NCBI GenBank assembly: GCA_003216195.1
Contig: QCJF01000003.1
Span: forward strand, 1 to 64,000
Direction: 5' to 3'
Source: Pelagibacteraceae bacterium AG-404-P08
GTDB lineage: Bacteria > Pseudomonadota > Alphaproteobacteria > HIMB59
Length of the DNA: 64,000 nt
Shown: in pieces, positions 42,464 to 52,413 of the stretch
Position numbering within the stretch: the stretch's first letter is position 1
How the letters are laid out: the number at the start of each line of letters is the position of its first letter
Translations under genes and position numbers: made by a program
Notes under the pieces: model-generated
The model's database searches: none
The model's input: the letters and a program-made list of their open reading frames with translations, nothing else
What the model was told of the DNA's origin: nothing

Positions 42464-43709
42464 TATTCATAAGCTTAAAAATGGAATGACCTTGATAACA
42501 GATTATGTAAACACTGTAGAAACAGTAAGTGTAGGAATGTGGAACAAGGTCGGGGCAAGAAATGAGCGAAAAGAAATTAATGGTGTCGCTCACTTATTAG
42601 AGCACATGGCATTCAAAGGAACAAAAAATAGATCAGCTGCTCAAATAGCAAAAGAGGTTGAGCTAGTAGGTAATTCTCACAATGCCTATACTTCAAGAGA
42701 AATAACTGCTTATTACATGAGTGGTTTAAAGGAAAATGTTGAACTATCCATAGACGTAATTAGCGATATATTGCAGTTTTCAACTTTTGACTCTAAGGAA
42801 CTCGATAAAGAGAGAGGCGTCATATTACAAGAGATTGGAATGTACGCTGATGAGCCAGATAGTATTGTTGCTGATAAATTCGACGAGTTAGCTTACCCGG
42901 ACCAGCCCATGGGTAGGTCAATTTTAGGTACGGCTGAAATTATAAAGTCTATATCAAGGGATGAAGTAGAGGGTTTTATGAAAGGTTTCTATAACCCAAA
43001 AAAAATGGTGTTTTCCGTATCAGGAAATTTTGAAGAGGACAAAATAATTAAACTTGTTGAGGAGAAATTCCAAAACCTCCCTCTGGGTGACGACGATTAT
43101 ATTCCAAAATCTTCTTATGTTGGTGGAGAATACCGCCAAGAGAAAAATTTAGAACAGGTAAAGTTATTACTAGGTTTTGAGGGTGTAGATATTCATTCAG
43201 ACCTTTACTATGCTACAAGAGTTTATTCGACACTTCTCGGCTCTGGTATGTCTTCAAGATTATTTCAAGAAATTCGAGAAAAAAGAGGATTGGTTTATAG
43301 CATATACAGCAGTGGTGATTTCTTTTCTGACTCAGGTATTTTTTATGTCTATGCTGGTACAGGACATAAGGAAGTAAAAGAATTAATACCCGTACTTTGC
43401 GATCAATTAAATATTAATGCTAATACCTTTACTGAGGAGGAATTAACGAAGACTAAAGCTAAATTTAAAGTGGGAATTCTAAAAGGAGAGGAAAGTATTT
43501 CAACAAGATGTAGATCCAACGCAACTAGCTATTTAATGCATAATAAGGTTAGATCTCCCGAGGAATTTATTGCTAAAATAGACGCTGTGCAATTAGAAGA
43601 CTTGGAAAAAGCCAGAACAAAAATATTTGAGTCTAATTTAACAATTTCATCCATAGGTCCAATAGAATATCTTGAGTCCTCAGATTTAATTAAAAGAAGA
43701 CTCAGTTAG
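42456..43709 (+). CDS. M16 family processing peptidase
   Basis: HLLEHMAFKGT (HxxEH), REKRGLVYSIYS. Confidence 0.95.
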   Translation: MPNIHKLKNGMTLITDYVNTVETVSVGMWNKVGARNERKEINGVAHLLEHMAFKGTKNRSAAQIAKEVELVGNSHNAYTSREITAYYMSGLKENVELSIDVISDILQFSTFDSKELDKERGVILQEIGMYADEPDSIVADKFDELAYPDQPMGRSILGTAEIIKSISRDEVEGFMKGFYNPKKMVFSVSGNFEEDKIIKLVEEKFQNLPLGDDDYIPKSSYVGGEYRQEKNLEQVKLLLGFEGVDIHSDLYYATRVYSTLLGSGMSSRLFQEIREKRGLVYSIYSSGDFFSDSGIFYVYAGTGHKEVKELIPVLCDQLNINANTFTEEELTKTKAKFKVGILKGEESISTRCRSNATSYLMHNKVRSPEEFIAKIDAVQLEDLEKARTKIFESNLTISSIGPIEYLESSDLIKRRLS

Positions 43710-44129
43710 TGTTTCAGCTGCTTTTCTGGCAAGTTCATCAACTTGATTATTGTATTTATTTTCATCATGCGCTTTAACCCAATTCCAATTAATATCTTTT
43801 CTTTCATTAAGATAATCTAATCTTTCCCAAAGCTCCTTATTTTTAACAAGTTGCTTGGTTGATGTTTTCCAAAAATTTTTTTTCCAATTTAATATCCAAG
43901 TCGTTATACCTTGTTTCACATAATTGCTGTCAGTATTTAAAGAAATTTTTTTATAATTATCTAAAAATTCTAATGCTTTAATAGCGGCCATAAGTTCCAT
44001 TCGATTATTAGTGGAATTTTCTTCAAATCCAGCCCTAAAACTAATATCTTTTTCACTGACAACTAAAAAGGCCCAACCTCCATTACCTGGATTTCCAAGA
44101 CACGAACCGTCTGTATATACACTAATCAA
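43686..44129 (-). CDS. rnhA: Ribonuclease HI
   Basis: YTDGSCLGNPGNGGWAF, NNRMELMAAIKAL, TDSNYVKQGI, VKAHDENKYNNQVDELA. Confidence 0.96.
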   Translation of the reverse strand: MISVYTDGSCLGNPGNGGWAFLVVSEKDISFRAGFEENSTNNRMELMAAIKALEFLDNYKKISLNTDSNYVKQGITTWILNWKKNFWKTSTKQLVKNKELWERLDYLNERKDINWNWVKAHDENKYNNQVDELARKAAETLTESSFN

Positions 44130-45067
44130 AAGAGGTCCTGTATGTTGTTTTTTTCATGAAATTTAAAAATTTCAAAAAATTCTATTGGATTTTTATGTTT
44201 TACATTCCCCTCTTTATTAAAATGTAAATCATAAAGTCTCGTTAAGAAAAAACGAATGGCACTTACTTTTAAATAAAAATTAAAATTATCCTTTTCCTCA
44301 TTAGTTAATTTAAATTCTTGTAGGTAAGATTTTATAAAAATCAAATAATCATCCTCTACAAATTTATTACCTTCAAAAAACCAAGCATTGGTAAATGTAG
44401 CCAAATCGTAAATAACAGTATCTGTGCACGAAAAAAAGAAATCTATAAAACCTGAAACCTGATTATCTAAAAAAAATATATTGTCTTTAAATAAATCAGC
44501 ATGAATATTTATTTGTCGCAAATTAATTGGAAATTTATCTTGAAGATTATTTATATTTTCTAAGATATATTTGTACTCCAAACTATTTATTTTAGGATTA
44601 TTCTCTGAGAAACTTTCAGTAATATGTCTCCAAGACGGTATTAACATCATATTTTTTCTAAAAAGTTCTGAACTTTTACCAGATTGATGTAAGTGAGCCA
44701 CTGATTTTCCTAATGAAACTAATTGTTCTTTGTTAGCATCTTCTATTGGCCTTCCTTCAACAAAAGTATAAATACAACATGGTTTATCCTTGATTTTGAA
44801 TAAGTTATGATTATTGACTGTAACACTCAATGGACATGAGATACCGTTTTTGTGAAATAATTTCATGAGATTATTAAAATAAGGTAAATCTATTTCTTTG
44901 GTTCTCTTTTCAAAAATAGTAAGGATATATTTTTGAGAGTCATTTAAATAAATTAAATAATTTGTATTTTCTACTCCCTCCTTTATGCCTTCTAATCTCT
45001 TTATTTCTCCAATTGGTTTGAACAATTTTTGGGCTTCAATATGAGTTATTGGTGTATAGACTGCCAT
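44126..45067 (-). CDS. thrB: Homoserine kinase (ThrB type II, APH-like)
   Basis: GVENTNYLI, NIHADLFKDNIFF, FIDFFFSCTDTVIYDLA. Confidence 0.92.
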   Translation of the reverse strand: MAVYTPITHIEAQKLFKPIGEIKRLEGIKEGVENTNYLIYLNDSQKYILTIFEKRTKEIDLPYFNNLMKLFHKNGISCPLSVTVNNHNLFKIKDKPCCIYTFVEGRPIEDANKEQLVSLGKSVAHLHQSGKSSELFRKNMMLIPSWRHITESFSENNPKINSLEYKYILENINNLQDKFPINLRQINIHADLFKDNIFFLDNQVSGFIDFFFSCTDTVIYDLATFTNAWFFEGNKFVEDDYLIFIKSYLQEFKLTNEEKDNFNFYLKVSAIRFFLTRLYDLHFNKEGNVKHKNPIEFFEIFKFHEKNNIQDLF

Positions 45068-45113
45068 TTTATTATTTTTTAATTAATGTATATATGATGC
45101 ATAATATTCAACA

Positions 45114-45587
45114 ATGGCAAAAAATAAATTCATTATATGTTCTATTTTATCTTTTATTTTAGTTGCTTGTTCAATTCCTAATCCTATAAAAAAAAAAGAA
45201 GAAAAAATTACTTACAAAGAATGCCCTCAATCTCTTATTTTGTATAAGGCAAGATCAATTGATTTCGGCAATACCAACATTGAACTACAGAATGATTATA
45301 ACTTAAGTTGTTATTTGTATGTAGATGAAGATTCGGTAGAAATTTCGACAGATTATAAATTGAATATATACTTATATGATGAAGATAAAAAAACTTACGA
45401 AGTAGAATTAATTGTTTTTGTAACAAATCTTGATGAGGACAATAAAATAGCTGAGTTTAAATACAAAAAAGAAATTAAACTCGATATGGAAATAAATAAA
45501 ATAAACAGTATTGATTTAAATGATAAGTTTCAAATTGATTTGGATACTTATAATCAAGGTATAAAAATATTTTACGCAATCAATTGA
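45114..45587 (+). CDS. Lipoprotein of unknown function
   Basis: Signal peptide plus lipobox LVAC; no recognisable family. Confidence 0.6.
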   Translation: MAKNKFIICSILSFILVACSIPNPIKKKEEKITYKECPQSLILYKARSIDFGNTNIELQNDYNLSCYLYVDEDSVEISTDYKLNIYLYDEDKKTYEVELIVFVTNLDEDNKIAEFKYKKEIKLDMEINKINSIDLNDKFQIDLDTYNQGIKIFYAIN

Positions 45588-46065
45588 CTGATTTTAGATC
45601 AGTCACACTATTGTCCAATATTTTAGATTTATTATTCTCTGATAGATTAGAAAAATAGTTTTTTAAAATATTATTTAACTCTATAGAGGCTTGACTTTTG
45701 ATAGATTGTATCGCAGATAATTCAATTTGTTTTATTCTATCTAAAGAATTTTTTTCTTTAGATTTAATAGTTTGATTTGTTTTATCAATGATATTTTTAG
45801 TAATTGACTCAGCTTGTGACTGAGCATTAGAGATGATTTCTTCAACTTTATTGGTTAAATCAATAGTTTGTTTTTCTGCTTCTCTGAGTTTTTCTTCTGC
45901 CTCATTAAAAGACTCTAGAGACTTATCAATATTCATCTTTATTTCTTCAATTTTGGAGTCTAAACCACCAATCATCATGCTTTTAAATGGTTTAATCATC
46001 AAAATTACAAATGTGATAAAAGAGATTAATAACCAAAACTTTGGATCTGAAAATAAATAGCTCAT
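45580..46065 (-). CDS. atpF: ATP synthase F0 subunit b
   Basis: N-terminal TM, heptad-rich stalk; position in atp operon. Confidence 0.88.
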   Translation of the reverse strand: MSYLFSDPKFWLLISFITFVILMIKPFKSMMIGGLDSKIEEIKMNIDKSLESFNEAEEKLREAEKQTIDLTNKVEEIISNAQSQAESITKNIIDKTNQTIKSKEKNSLDRIKQIELSAIQSIKSQASIELNNILKNYFSNLSENNKSKILDNSVTDLKSVN

Positions 46066-46524
46066 CTATAAATTGATATTCTCTTTCTCAATTTTAGATA
46101 CCTTAGAGATGAAACTAGTAGCTGAGTCTTTCAGCTGTATGTTTAAATCAGATATTGCCTGGTCTTTTTCTTTGGCAACTCTTTCCTCAGTCATTTTTAT
46201 TTCATTTTGTATTTTTTCTTCAGTAGATTTAATTAAGCTTTCACTTTCTTGCATTGCTTTATCTTTTGCATCATTAATAATTTGAGATGCTTGACTCTTT
46301 GCATCGTTAAGTTTTACCTCATAATTTTCGATTATTGACTCAGCTTTTTTGATTAGTTCATCTTGTTTTGAGATATGTGATTTAACAAAATCATCTCTTT
46401 GATTCAAAAAAGCTCTGATTTTAGGGAGTGTTGTATATGTTAGTACTGTAAAAAGTATTACAAAAAATACACCCAGCCAAAAAAGCTGAGAAACAAAAAA
46501 TTCTACTTGCTCTAATTGAGGCAT
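46066..46524 (-). CDS. ATP synthase F0 subunit b'
   Basis: MPQLEQVEFFVSQLFWLGVFFVILF typical b' N-terminus. Confidence 0.9.
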   Translation of the reverse strand: MPQLEQVEFFVSQLFWLGVFFVILFTVLTYTTLPKIRAFLNQRDDFVKSHISKQDELIKKAESIIENYEVKLNDAKSQASQIINDAKDKAMQESESLIKSTEEKIQNEIKMTEERVAKEKDQAISDLNIQLKDSATSFISKVSKIEKENINL

Positions 46525-46540
46525 TCTTTATCCAGTTAAT

Positions 46541-46768
46541 TTATGAAAATAATATAACTAGAGCTATAACTAATGCGAATAAAGCAATAGCTTCAACAAG
46601 TGCAAAACCCAACATTGTCATGGTAAAAACTTCATTTCTTGCAGCTGGGTTTCTTCCAACAGCAGTAATAAATGCAGCAAAAACATTACCAATACCAATA
46701 CCAGCACCAATCACGCCGATAACAGCTAAACCTGCGCCTAAGTATTTAAGTCCTTCAACTAGTTCCAT
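46541..46768 (-). CDS. atpE: ATP synthase F0 subunit c
   Basis: GAGIGIGNVFAAFITAVGRNPAARNE, proton-carrying Glu in GFALVEAIALFALV. Confidence 0.97.
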   Translation of the reverse strand: MELVEGLKYLGAGLAVIGVIGAGIGIGNVFAAFITAVGRNPAARNEVFTMTMLGFALVEAIALFALVIALVILFS

Positions 46769-46788
46769 ATTTACCTCCTTATGTTCAT

Positions 46789-47541
46789 CTAGTGTAAGTG
46801 TAAAGCGTCGTTAATATACAAACATGTTAATATTGCAAAAACATATGCTTGCAAAAATGCAATTAATATCTCTAAACCTGTTAAGGCAATTATAAATACT
46901 AATGGCAGAATTCCAAAAAAACCTAGTGCAGAGACAAATCCTGCAAAAACTTTCAGTAAAGTATGACCAGCAAGCATGTTAGCAAAAAGTCTAACAGATA
47001 AGCTTATTGGTCTAGAGAGATAAGATATAATTTCAATTGGTATCAATAAAGGAAGCATATATACGGGCAAGCCAGGGATAACAAAAAAGCTAAAAAATTT
47101 TAAGCCATGTTTTACAAATCCTAAAACTGTAACGAAAATAAACACACCCATTGCAAGAGCTAAAGTCACTATGATATGACTAGTAAAAGTAAAGCTATAA
47201 GGAATCATACCAAAAAGATTTCCAAATAAAATAAACATGAACAAAGTAAAAACTAAAGGAAAGTATTTTTTGCCCTCTTTACCAACAGTGTCTGCTAATA
47301 AACTATTTATAAAATTAAAACCAAGCTCAGCAGCAACTTGCATTCTTGTCGGATAAAGGTCACTAACAGAGTTTGTTTTTTTTGCTTTTAAAAAAGGCAC
47401 TGTAAAAAAAATTAAAATAAACGCTGTTGTAATAGTCATCCATAGAGCAGAATTAGTAAAAGAGATATCAAAACCTAAAAAGTTAATGTCAACGATGGGT
47501 TGTATTTCAAACTGTTTGAGAGGACTCTCACCCTTGGCCAT
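46789..47541 (-). CDS. atpB: ATP synthase F0 subunit a
   Basis: SLSVRLFANMLAGHTLLKV, LEILIAFLQAYVFAILTCLYINDALH. Confidence 0.97.
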   Translation of the reverse strand: MAKGESPLKQFEIQPIVDINFLGFDISFTNSALWMTITTAFILIFFTVPFLKAKKTNSVSDLYPTRMQVAAELGFNFINSLLADTVGKEGKKYFPLVFTLFMFILFGNLFGMIPYSFTFTSHIIVTLALAMGVFIFVTVLGFVKHGLKFFSFFVIPGLPVYMLPLLIPIEIISYLSRPISLSVRLFANMLAGHTLLKVFAGFVSALGFFGILPLVFIIALTGLEILIAFLQAYVFAILTCLYINDALHLH

Positions 47542-47558
47542 GAGGTACTTAAACAGAT

Positions 47559-47795
47559 TTATTTAGAGTTTTCTATGCGACGTATAAGCCTGTAAATATT
47601 CAATAAACCTGCAAAAAAACCAAGTATTATCAACGTTATTAAACCAATAGGTTTGCTGTCAAACATCTTATCAATCAACAATCCAATAACAACAGAAACA
47701 ATTAAAGCGCCCAATAATTCAGTTGAGATTCTATAAGCAAAGCTAAGACCTTGCATACTTGGCTTTTTATTATCATTTTCTTCATCATTTACCAT
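47559..47795 (-). CDS. atpI: ATP synthase protein I (AtpI/AtpZ-like)
   Basis: AYRISTELLGALIVSVVIGLLIDKMF, first in atp operon. Confidence 0.85.
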   Translation of the reverse strand: MVNDEENDNKKPSMQGLSFAYRISTELLGALIVSVVIGLLIDKMFDSKPIGLITLIILGFFAGLLNIYRLIRRIENSK

Positions 47796-50395
47796 TATTC
47801 AGCGTACTTTACGGCTTCTTCTAATTCAACAGAGACTATTTGAGAAATTCCCTCCTCGGGCATTGTAACACCATAGAGTCTGTCTACTCTAGACATTGTC
47901 ATTCGATTATGAGTAACAATAATAAATTTGGTTTGAACTTTTTCTGAAATTTCTTCGACCATACTACAAAATCTATCCACATTATTGTCATCTAGAGGAG
48001 CATCAACCTCATCCAATATACAAAAAGGTGATGGGTTCGCTATAAATACGGCAAATAATAATGAAATTGCAGTTAAAGCTTGCTCACCTCCAGATAATAA
48101 AGTTATATTTTGCATTTTCTTACCTGGAGGACTGGCAAATATCTCCAAACCAGAGTTTAAAGGATCTTCATCGTTTTGGATAAGTTTCAGGTAAGCTTTT
48201 CCTCCGCCAAATAACTTTGTAAATAGTCTTTCAAAATTTTCATTAACAATTTTAAAAGCCTCTTTTAGTCGCAATACACCTTCTTTATTAATTTTATTAA
48301 TTGCCTCATGTAATTTTTCTATAGATTCTTGAATTTCATTTTTATCTTTAATTGTTTCATCAACTTTTTCTCTTAATTTTACATATTCATCCTCAGCAAG
48401 TAAGTTTACAGCACCAATTCTCTCCCTTTCAGCGTTTAATCTTAATACTCTTTTCTCTGCGGTCTCTAAATCTTCATCTCTTTTGAATTTATCTACCTCT
48501 TTTTCTAAATTTAATAAATCAACATTAATTTTTTCTCTACATGATTGAGCGAGCTGAGTTAAATTATGTGAATAATTTGAAATTTCTGACTCCTTTCGTA
48601 TCAACTCCTCCTTTACAACAGAGTAATTTTGTTCTTTATTTCTCAACTCTTTTGAAAGGCTTTCTAAAAGATTTTCTTGCTCTTGTAACTTATCGTCAAA
48701 AAGTTTTTTTTCGTCATCTAGTTGCTTAATTTTATTTAGTAAAAATTGTCTTTTGCTATCAATATCTCCTGGATTGTTTTCAGAAATTTCTAACTCTTCT
48801 TTAGCAGTTTTTATTCTTTGATTTAAGTCCTCAGTTTTTTGAACAGTGACCTCTAAAATTCTTTCCCACTCAAGCACTTGCTTTTTAAGATCGTTTAGCC
48901 TCTTTTCTTTTAATTCTGACAGTATTGTTGAGATATTAGCCTCATAACTACTGGAAATAAAAAGTCCATCCCAACGCCACAAATTACCCTCAAGATCGAC
49001 TATAGCCTGTCCAATACTTATTTTTGTATGATTTTCTAAACCTTCTTTTTTTGAAGACACAATAGCAACATTATTAAGCTTATTCATTACTTGGTTTGGA
49101 ACTTTAATAACTTTAGAAGCTGGTTCACAATTAAAACTAAACTCTTTATTGGCTTGCTCAACTGAGTGCTCTCTCCAATAATAAACATCATCAGGTTCCA
49201 ATGATGCTAAAAGTTCTTTACCAAAAATTGCAGCTACTGCATTTTCATATTTTTTATCAAAGGAAATATTGTTTAATAAACTTTTATCTGATTGATTTAC
49301 GTTGCTGTCTCGATTTTCAGCTTCAAATTCCTTAGAGGATAAGTCTTCAATATCTTTCCTAATAGTTTTGATTTTACTGGTCGTTTCTTCAAATTGTGTT
49401 TGCTCAATTTGTAAGTCTTGATTAAGTTGTTTTACGCGATGCTCGAGGTTTATCTTGTGCTCTTCAAAACGTAATTCTTCCTGTTTAAGATTTTCTATAG
49501 TCATATTCAACCTATCAAGTTCACTGTTCAATGAGTATGATTTCTCTCTCATTGGTGGAATTTTAACTTTTAAATCTTCATAAGCTTGATCTTGAATTGA
49601 TACATCGCCCTGGAAATCAGCAAGTTTTACTTTTATTTTATCTTTTTCTTCAGTAAGCCTCTCAAGAATAAGTTGAAGTTTGTTTCTTTTTACGAAAAAT
49701 ACAGACGCTTCCGCATTCTTGATTAAAGTTGATATATTTCTAAATCTTTCAGCTTCTTTAGCTTGTTTTTTAAGAATAGCTAATTGTTCTTCGTATGTTT
49801 GAATAACATCTTCTACTCTCAATAGATTATTATTGGCACCTTTCAACCTCAACTCTGCATCATGTCTTCTGGATTGCAGGCCAAGTATTCCAGCAGCTTC
49901 CTCTAAAACCATTTTTCTATCTTCTGGTTTCGCTTGGGTGATTGCTCCAATACGACCTTGACTAACTATCGAAGTTGATCTGGCTGATGTAGAGGCGTCG
50001 GCAAATAGCAATTGAATATCTTTCAATCTTACCTCTTTACCATTTATGAATGAATTCGTTCCTTCTCCTCTCCATATCTTTCTAGCAATTTCTAATTGTT
50101 TTGATTGAAATTTATTTTCTAAATCACTTCCATCAATATTTACAAACAAACCTACTTCAGCGATATTCCATGAGGGCCGATTATCAGTTCCATTGAAAAT
50201 TAAATCATCAATCTCTTTGCCGCGAAGTTGTTTGGCAGAGACCTCCCCTAAACCAAACCTTATTGCTTCAACAATGTTTGATTTTCCGCAACCATTGGGA
50301 CCAACTATACCAGTAAGACCATTTTTGATTTCAAAATCTGTTGGCTCTACAAAAGATTTAAAACCTTTAATTGAGAGTTTATCTAAAGATAACAA
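47795..50395 (-). CDS. smc: Chromosome segregation protein SMC, short (866 aa)
   Basis: IVGPNGCGKSNIVEAIRFGLGE Walker A, LLSGGEQALTAISLLFA signature, CILDEVDAPLDDNNVDRF Walker B. Confidence 0.95.
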   Translation of the reverse strand: MLSLDKLSIKGFKSFVEPTDFEIKNGLTGIVGPNGCGKSNIVEAIRFGLGEVSAKQLRGKEIDDLIFNGTDNRPSWNIAEVGLFVNIDGSDLENKFQSKQLEIARKIWRGEGTNSFINGKEVRLKDIQLLFADASTSARSTSIVSQGRIGAITQAKPEDRKMVLEEAAGILGLQSRRHDAELRLKGANNNLLRVEDVIQTYEEQLAILKKQAKEAERFRNISTLIKNAEASVFFVKRNKLQLILERLTEEKDKIKVKLADFQGDVSIQDQAYEDLKVKIPPMREKSYSLNSELDRLNMTIENLKQEELRFEEHKINLEHRVKQLNQDLQIEQTQFEETTSKIKTIRKDIEDLSSKEFEAENRDSNVNQSDKSLLNNISFDKKYENAVAAIFGKELLASLEPDDVYYWREHSVEQANKEFSFNCEPASKVIKVPNQVMNKLNNVAIVSSKKEGLENHTKISIGQAIVDLEGNLWRWDGLFISSSYEANISTILSELKEKRLNDLKKQVLEWERILEVTVQKTEDLNQRIKTAKEELEISENNPGDIDSKRQFLLNKIKQLDDEKKLFDDKLQEQENLLESLSKELRNKEQNYSVVKEELIRKESEISNYSHNLTQLAQSCREKINVDLLNLEKEVDKFKRDEDLETAEKRVLRLNAERERIGAVNLLAEDEYVKLREKVDETIKDKNEIQESIEKLHEAINKINKEGVLRLKEAFKIVNENFERLFTKLFGGGKAYLKLIQNDEDPLNSGLEIFASPPGKKMQNITLLSGGEQALTAISLLFAVFIANPSPFCILDEVDAPLDDNNVDRFCSMVEEISEKVQTKFIIVTHNRMTMSRVDRLYGVTMPEEGISQIVSVELEEAVKYAE

Positions 50396-50396
50396 A

Positions 50397-51014
50397 TTAA
50401 TTATTCAATTTTTTATTAATTATTTTTATAAATTCTGATGCAGGCCGATTACCCTGAATTTTCTCACCATTAATTAAAAATGTTGGCGTGCTCTCAACAC
50501 CAAAAATGTTTTGAGCATCAACTTGAAGAGATAAAAGTTCATTATGAGAATTTTCATCTTTTAAGCAAGATTGTAACTCTTCATCCCCAAGACCATGTTG
50601 CAATCCATAGCTATTAAGTAATTCAATAATTTCTTCTCCAGAACTTGCTTTTGTCCAAACATCATAGTTTTCATAGACAGAGTCAACATAGCTTGTACGA
50701 ACGTTTTCACTACAATTTGCAATAATAGCCCCATAAAAAGCAGCTTGATTTAAGGGAAAATCTATTAAGTAAAAATTAATATTTTTATAAACACTACTTT
50801 CTTTTAATCCTATAAGCGTTTCATTGTGAAATGCAGCACAGTGTGAGCAACTGAATGATGAAAACTCAATAACATCAACTGAATTTTCCTCAGACGATTT
50901 AACAAGAGGTTGAATGTTGTTATCCTCTAAATAATTTTTGTATTCATAAATTTTTGATATTGCAGGATTTGTTGACAGTGCAACCAAAAAAAATATTAGA
51001 CTAATTGTTTTCAT
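50397..51014 (-). CDS. DsbA-family periplasmic thiol-disulfide oxidoreductase
   Basis: Signal peptide, FSSFSCSHCAAFH CxxC motif, VESTPTFLINGEKIQG cis-Pro. Confidence 0.92.
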   Translation of the reverse strand: MKTISLIFFLVALSTNPAISKIYEYKNYLEDNNIQPLVKSSEENSVDVIEFSSFSCSHCAAFHNETLIGLKESSVYKNINFYLIDFPLNQAAFYGAIIANCSENVRTSYVDSVYENYDVWTKASSGEEIIELLNSYGLQHGLGDEELQSCLKDENSHNELLSLQVDAQNIFGVESTPTFLINGEKIQGNRPASEFIKIINKKLNN

Positions 51015-51453
51015 GTAACTTTTTATTTATATTTTCAAAAATAGATCTTACTTCTTCGTCTTTTATATCATTAAATTTTTGTTTATTAAGAGTTTTTCCT
51101 TCTACTTTCATTGATAAATTTGAAATATTACTATTTTCTAAATTCTTATCAGAAAGATCTTGAAAAAATAGGATTTTATTTACTTTCACTCCAGTTACTT
51201 CCTCAATTTTTATGACAATTTCATTTGTACTTGAATGCATTTCGAAAGATTTTTCTGGGCTGACTCTTAATTCAAGAATTATAGATTCTGTTTTATTATT
51301 TATTATAGTTTTTTTTAATTGGACAAATTTATTGTTAATGCCAAAAATATACTCCCAGTTTTTTAAAATAAGAGTATTTATTTTTAGCTTTTTTTTATTT
51401 ACCTTATTTACCAGATGAAAAGCAATATCATTGAGCTTGGAGAATTTTTTCAT
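51001..51453 (-). CDS. DUF721/DciA-like protein
   Basis: NWEYIFG motif, located between mutY and dsbA-smc as in other alphaproteobacteria. Confidence 0.75.
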   Translation of the reverse strand: MKKFSKLNDIAFHLVNKVNKKKLKINTLILKNWEYIFGINNKFVQLKKTIINNKTESIILELRVSPEKSFEMHSSTNEIVIKIEEVTGVKVNKILFFQDLSDKNLENSNISNLSMKVEGKTLNKQKFNDIKDEEVRSIFENINKKLHENN

Positions 51454-52413
51454 AAAGACAAATTTATCCCTTTAATCCTACATTGGTTTAAAAAAAATCA
51501 AAGAAACTTATATTGGAGAAGGAATAGAAATTTATACCTAACTTATTTATCAGAAATTATGCTTCAACAAACAACTGTTAAAACAGTAGAAAATAAAATA
51601 TTAGAAATTATAAATATTTTTCCAAGTTTTAATTCCTATAAGAATAAAAGATTAGAACATTTATTAAAAGTTTGGTCAGGATTAGGCTATTACAAGAGGG
51701 CAGAGAATTTATTCAAAGCAGTAACAATTATTAACAATAGCTACAATGGTGAATTGCCAGATGATAGAGATAGTCTCATCTCTTTGCCTGGTGTTGGAAA
51801 ATATACTTCAAGTGCGATACTAGCTATAGGCCATAATAAAAAATCATTCCCAGTTGATATCAATGTAAAAAGATTAATACAGAGAGTATCTGGTTTAAAA
51901 CTCAATGATGACGAGATTGAAGAAATACTTAGTTCAGCTTGTAAAAAAAAGATTTCTTATAGGAGTTTAGCTGAGTCGATGATGGATTATAGTTCTATTA
52001 TTTGCAAAAAAAATAGCCCCGAATGCTCCAAATGTATATTTTCCAGTTTCTGTAAATCAGCTTTCAAATCATTTAAAAATAATAAAAATATAAAAAAAAA
52101 TAAAAAGGAAATAGATTTCTATTTAATAAACTCTCCTTTACATATTTGTTTTATAAAAAAACCAAAATTTCAATTTTACAAAAACTTTATCCATTTACCC
52201 TCAAATTTGGATAAAGAATTTATAGCAAATTTAAATTTAAAAAATAAAGAAAAAATCAAAAGTTTTAAATTTACAATCACAAATAACCTCTTCCAAATAA
52301 ATGTTTATAAACTTAAGCTTAAAAAATTAAAAATTAATAATTCAGTATGGATAGAAAAATCAAAAACTAACCAGCTTGCATTACCAACACTCTTTAAAAG
52401 AATATTAAATTAA
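51415..52413 (+). CDS. mutY: A/G-specific adenine glycosylase
   Basis: YLSEIMLQQTTVKTV, LPGVGKYTSSAILAI HhH, Cx6Cx2Cx5C 4Fe-4S loop (CKKNSPECSKCIFSSFC). Confidence 0.94.
   Translation: MKSNIIELGEFFHKDKFIPLILHWFKKNQRNLYWRRNRNLYLTYLSEIMLQQTTVKTVENKILEIINIFPSFNSYKNKRLEHLLKVWSGLGYYKRAENLFKAVTIINNSYNGELPDDRDSLISLPGVGKYTSSAILAIGHNKKSFPVDINVKRLIQRVSGLKLNDDEIEEILSSACKKKISYRSLAESMMDYSSIICKKNSPECSKCIFSSFCKSAFKSFKNNKNIKKNKKEIDFYLINSPLHICFIKKPKFQFYKNFIHLPSNLDKEFIANLNLKNKEKIKSFKFTITNNLFQINVYKLKLKKLKINNSVWIEKSKTNQLALPTLFKRILN

Noticed and set aside
45833-46285. Plus-strand ORFs antisense to the atpF genes (45833-46060, 46073-46285)
   Set aside because: Low-complexity Ser/Leu-rich shadows of coiled-coil coding sequence
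47985-50438. Plus ORFs 47985-48194, 48541-48729, 50193-50438 over smc
   Set aside because: Antisense shadows of smc, no protein-family signal
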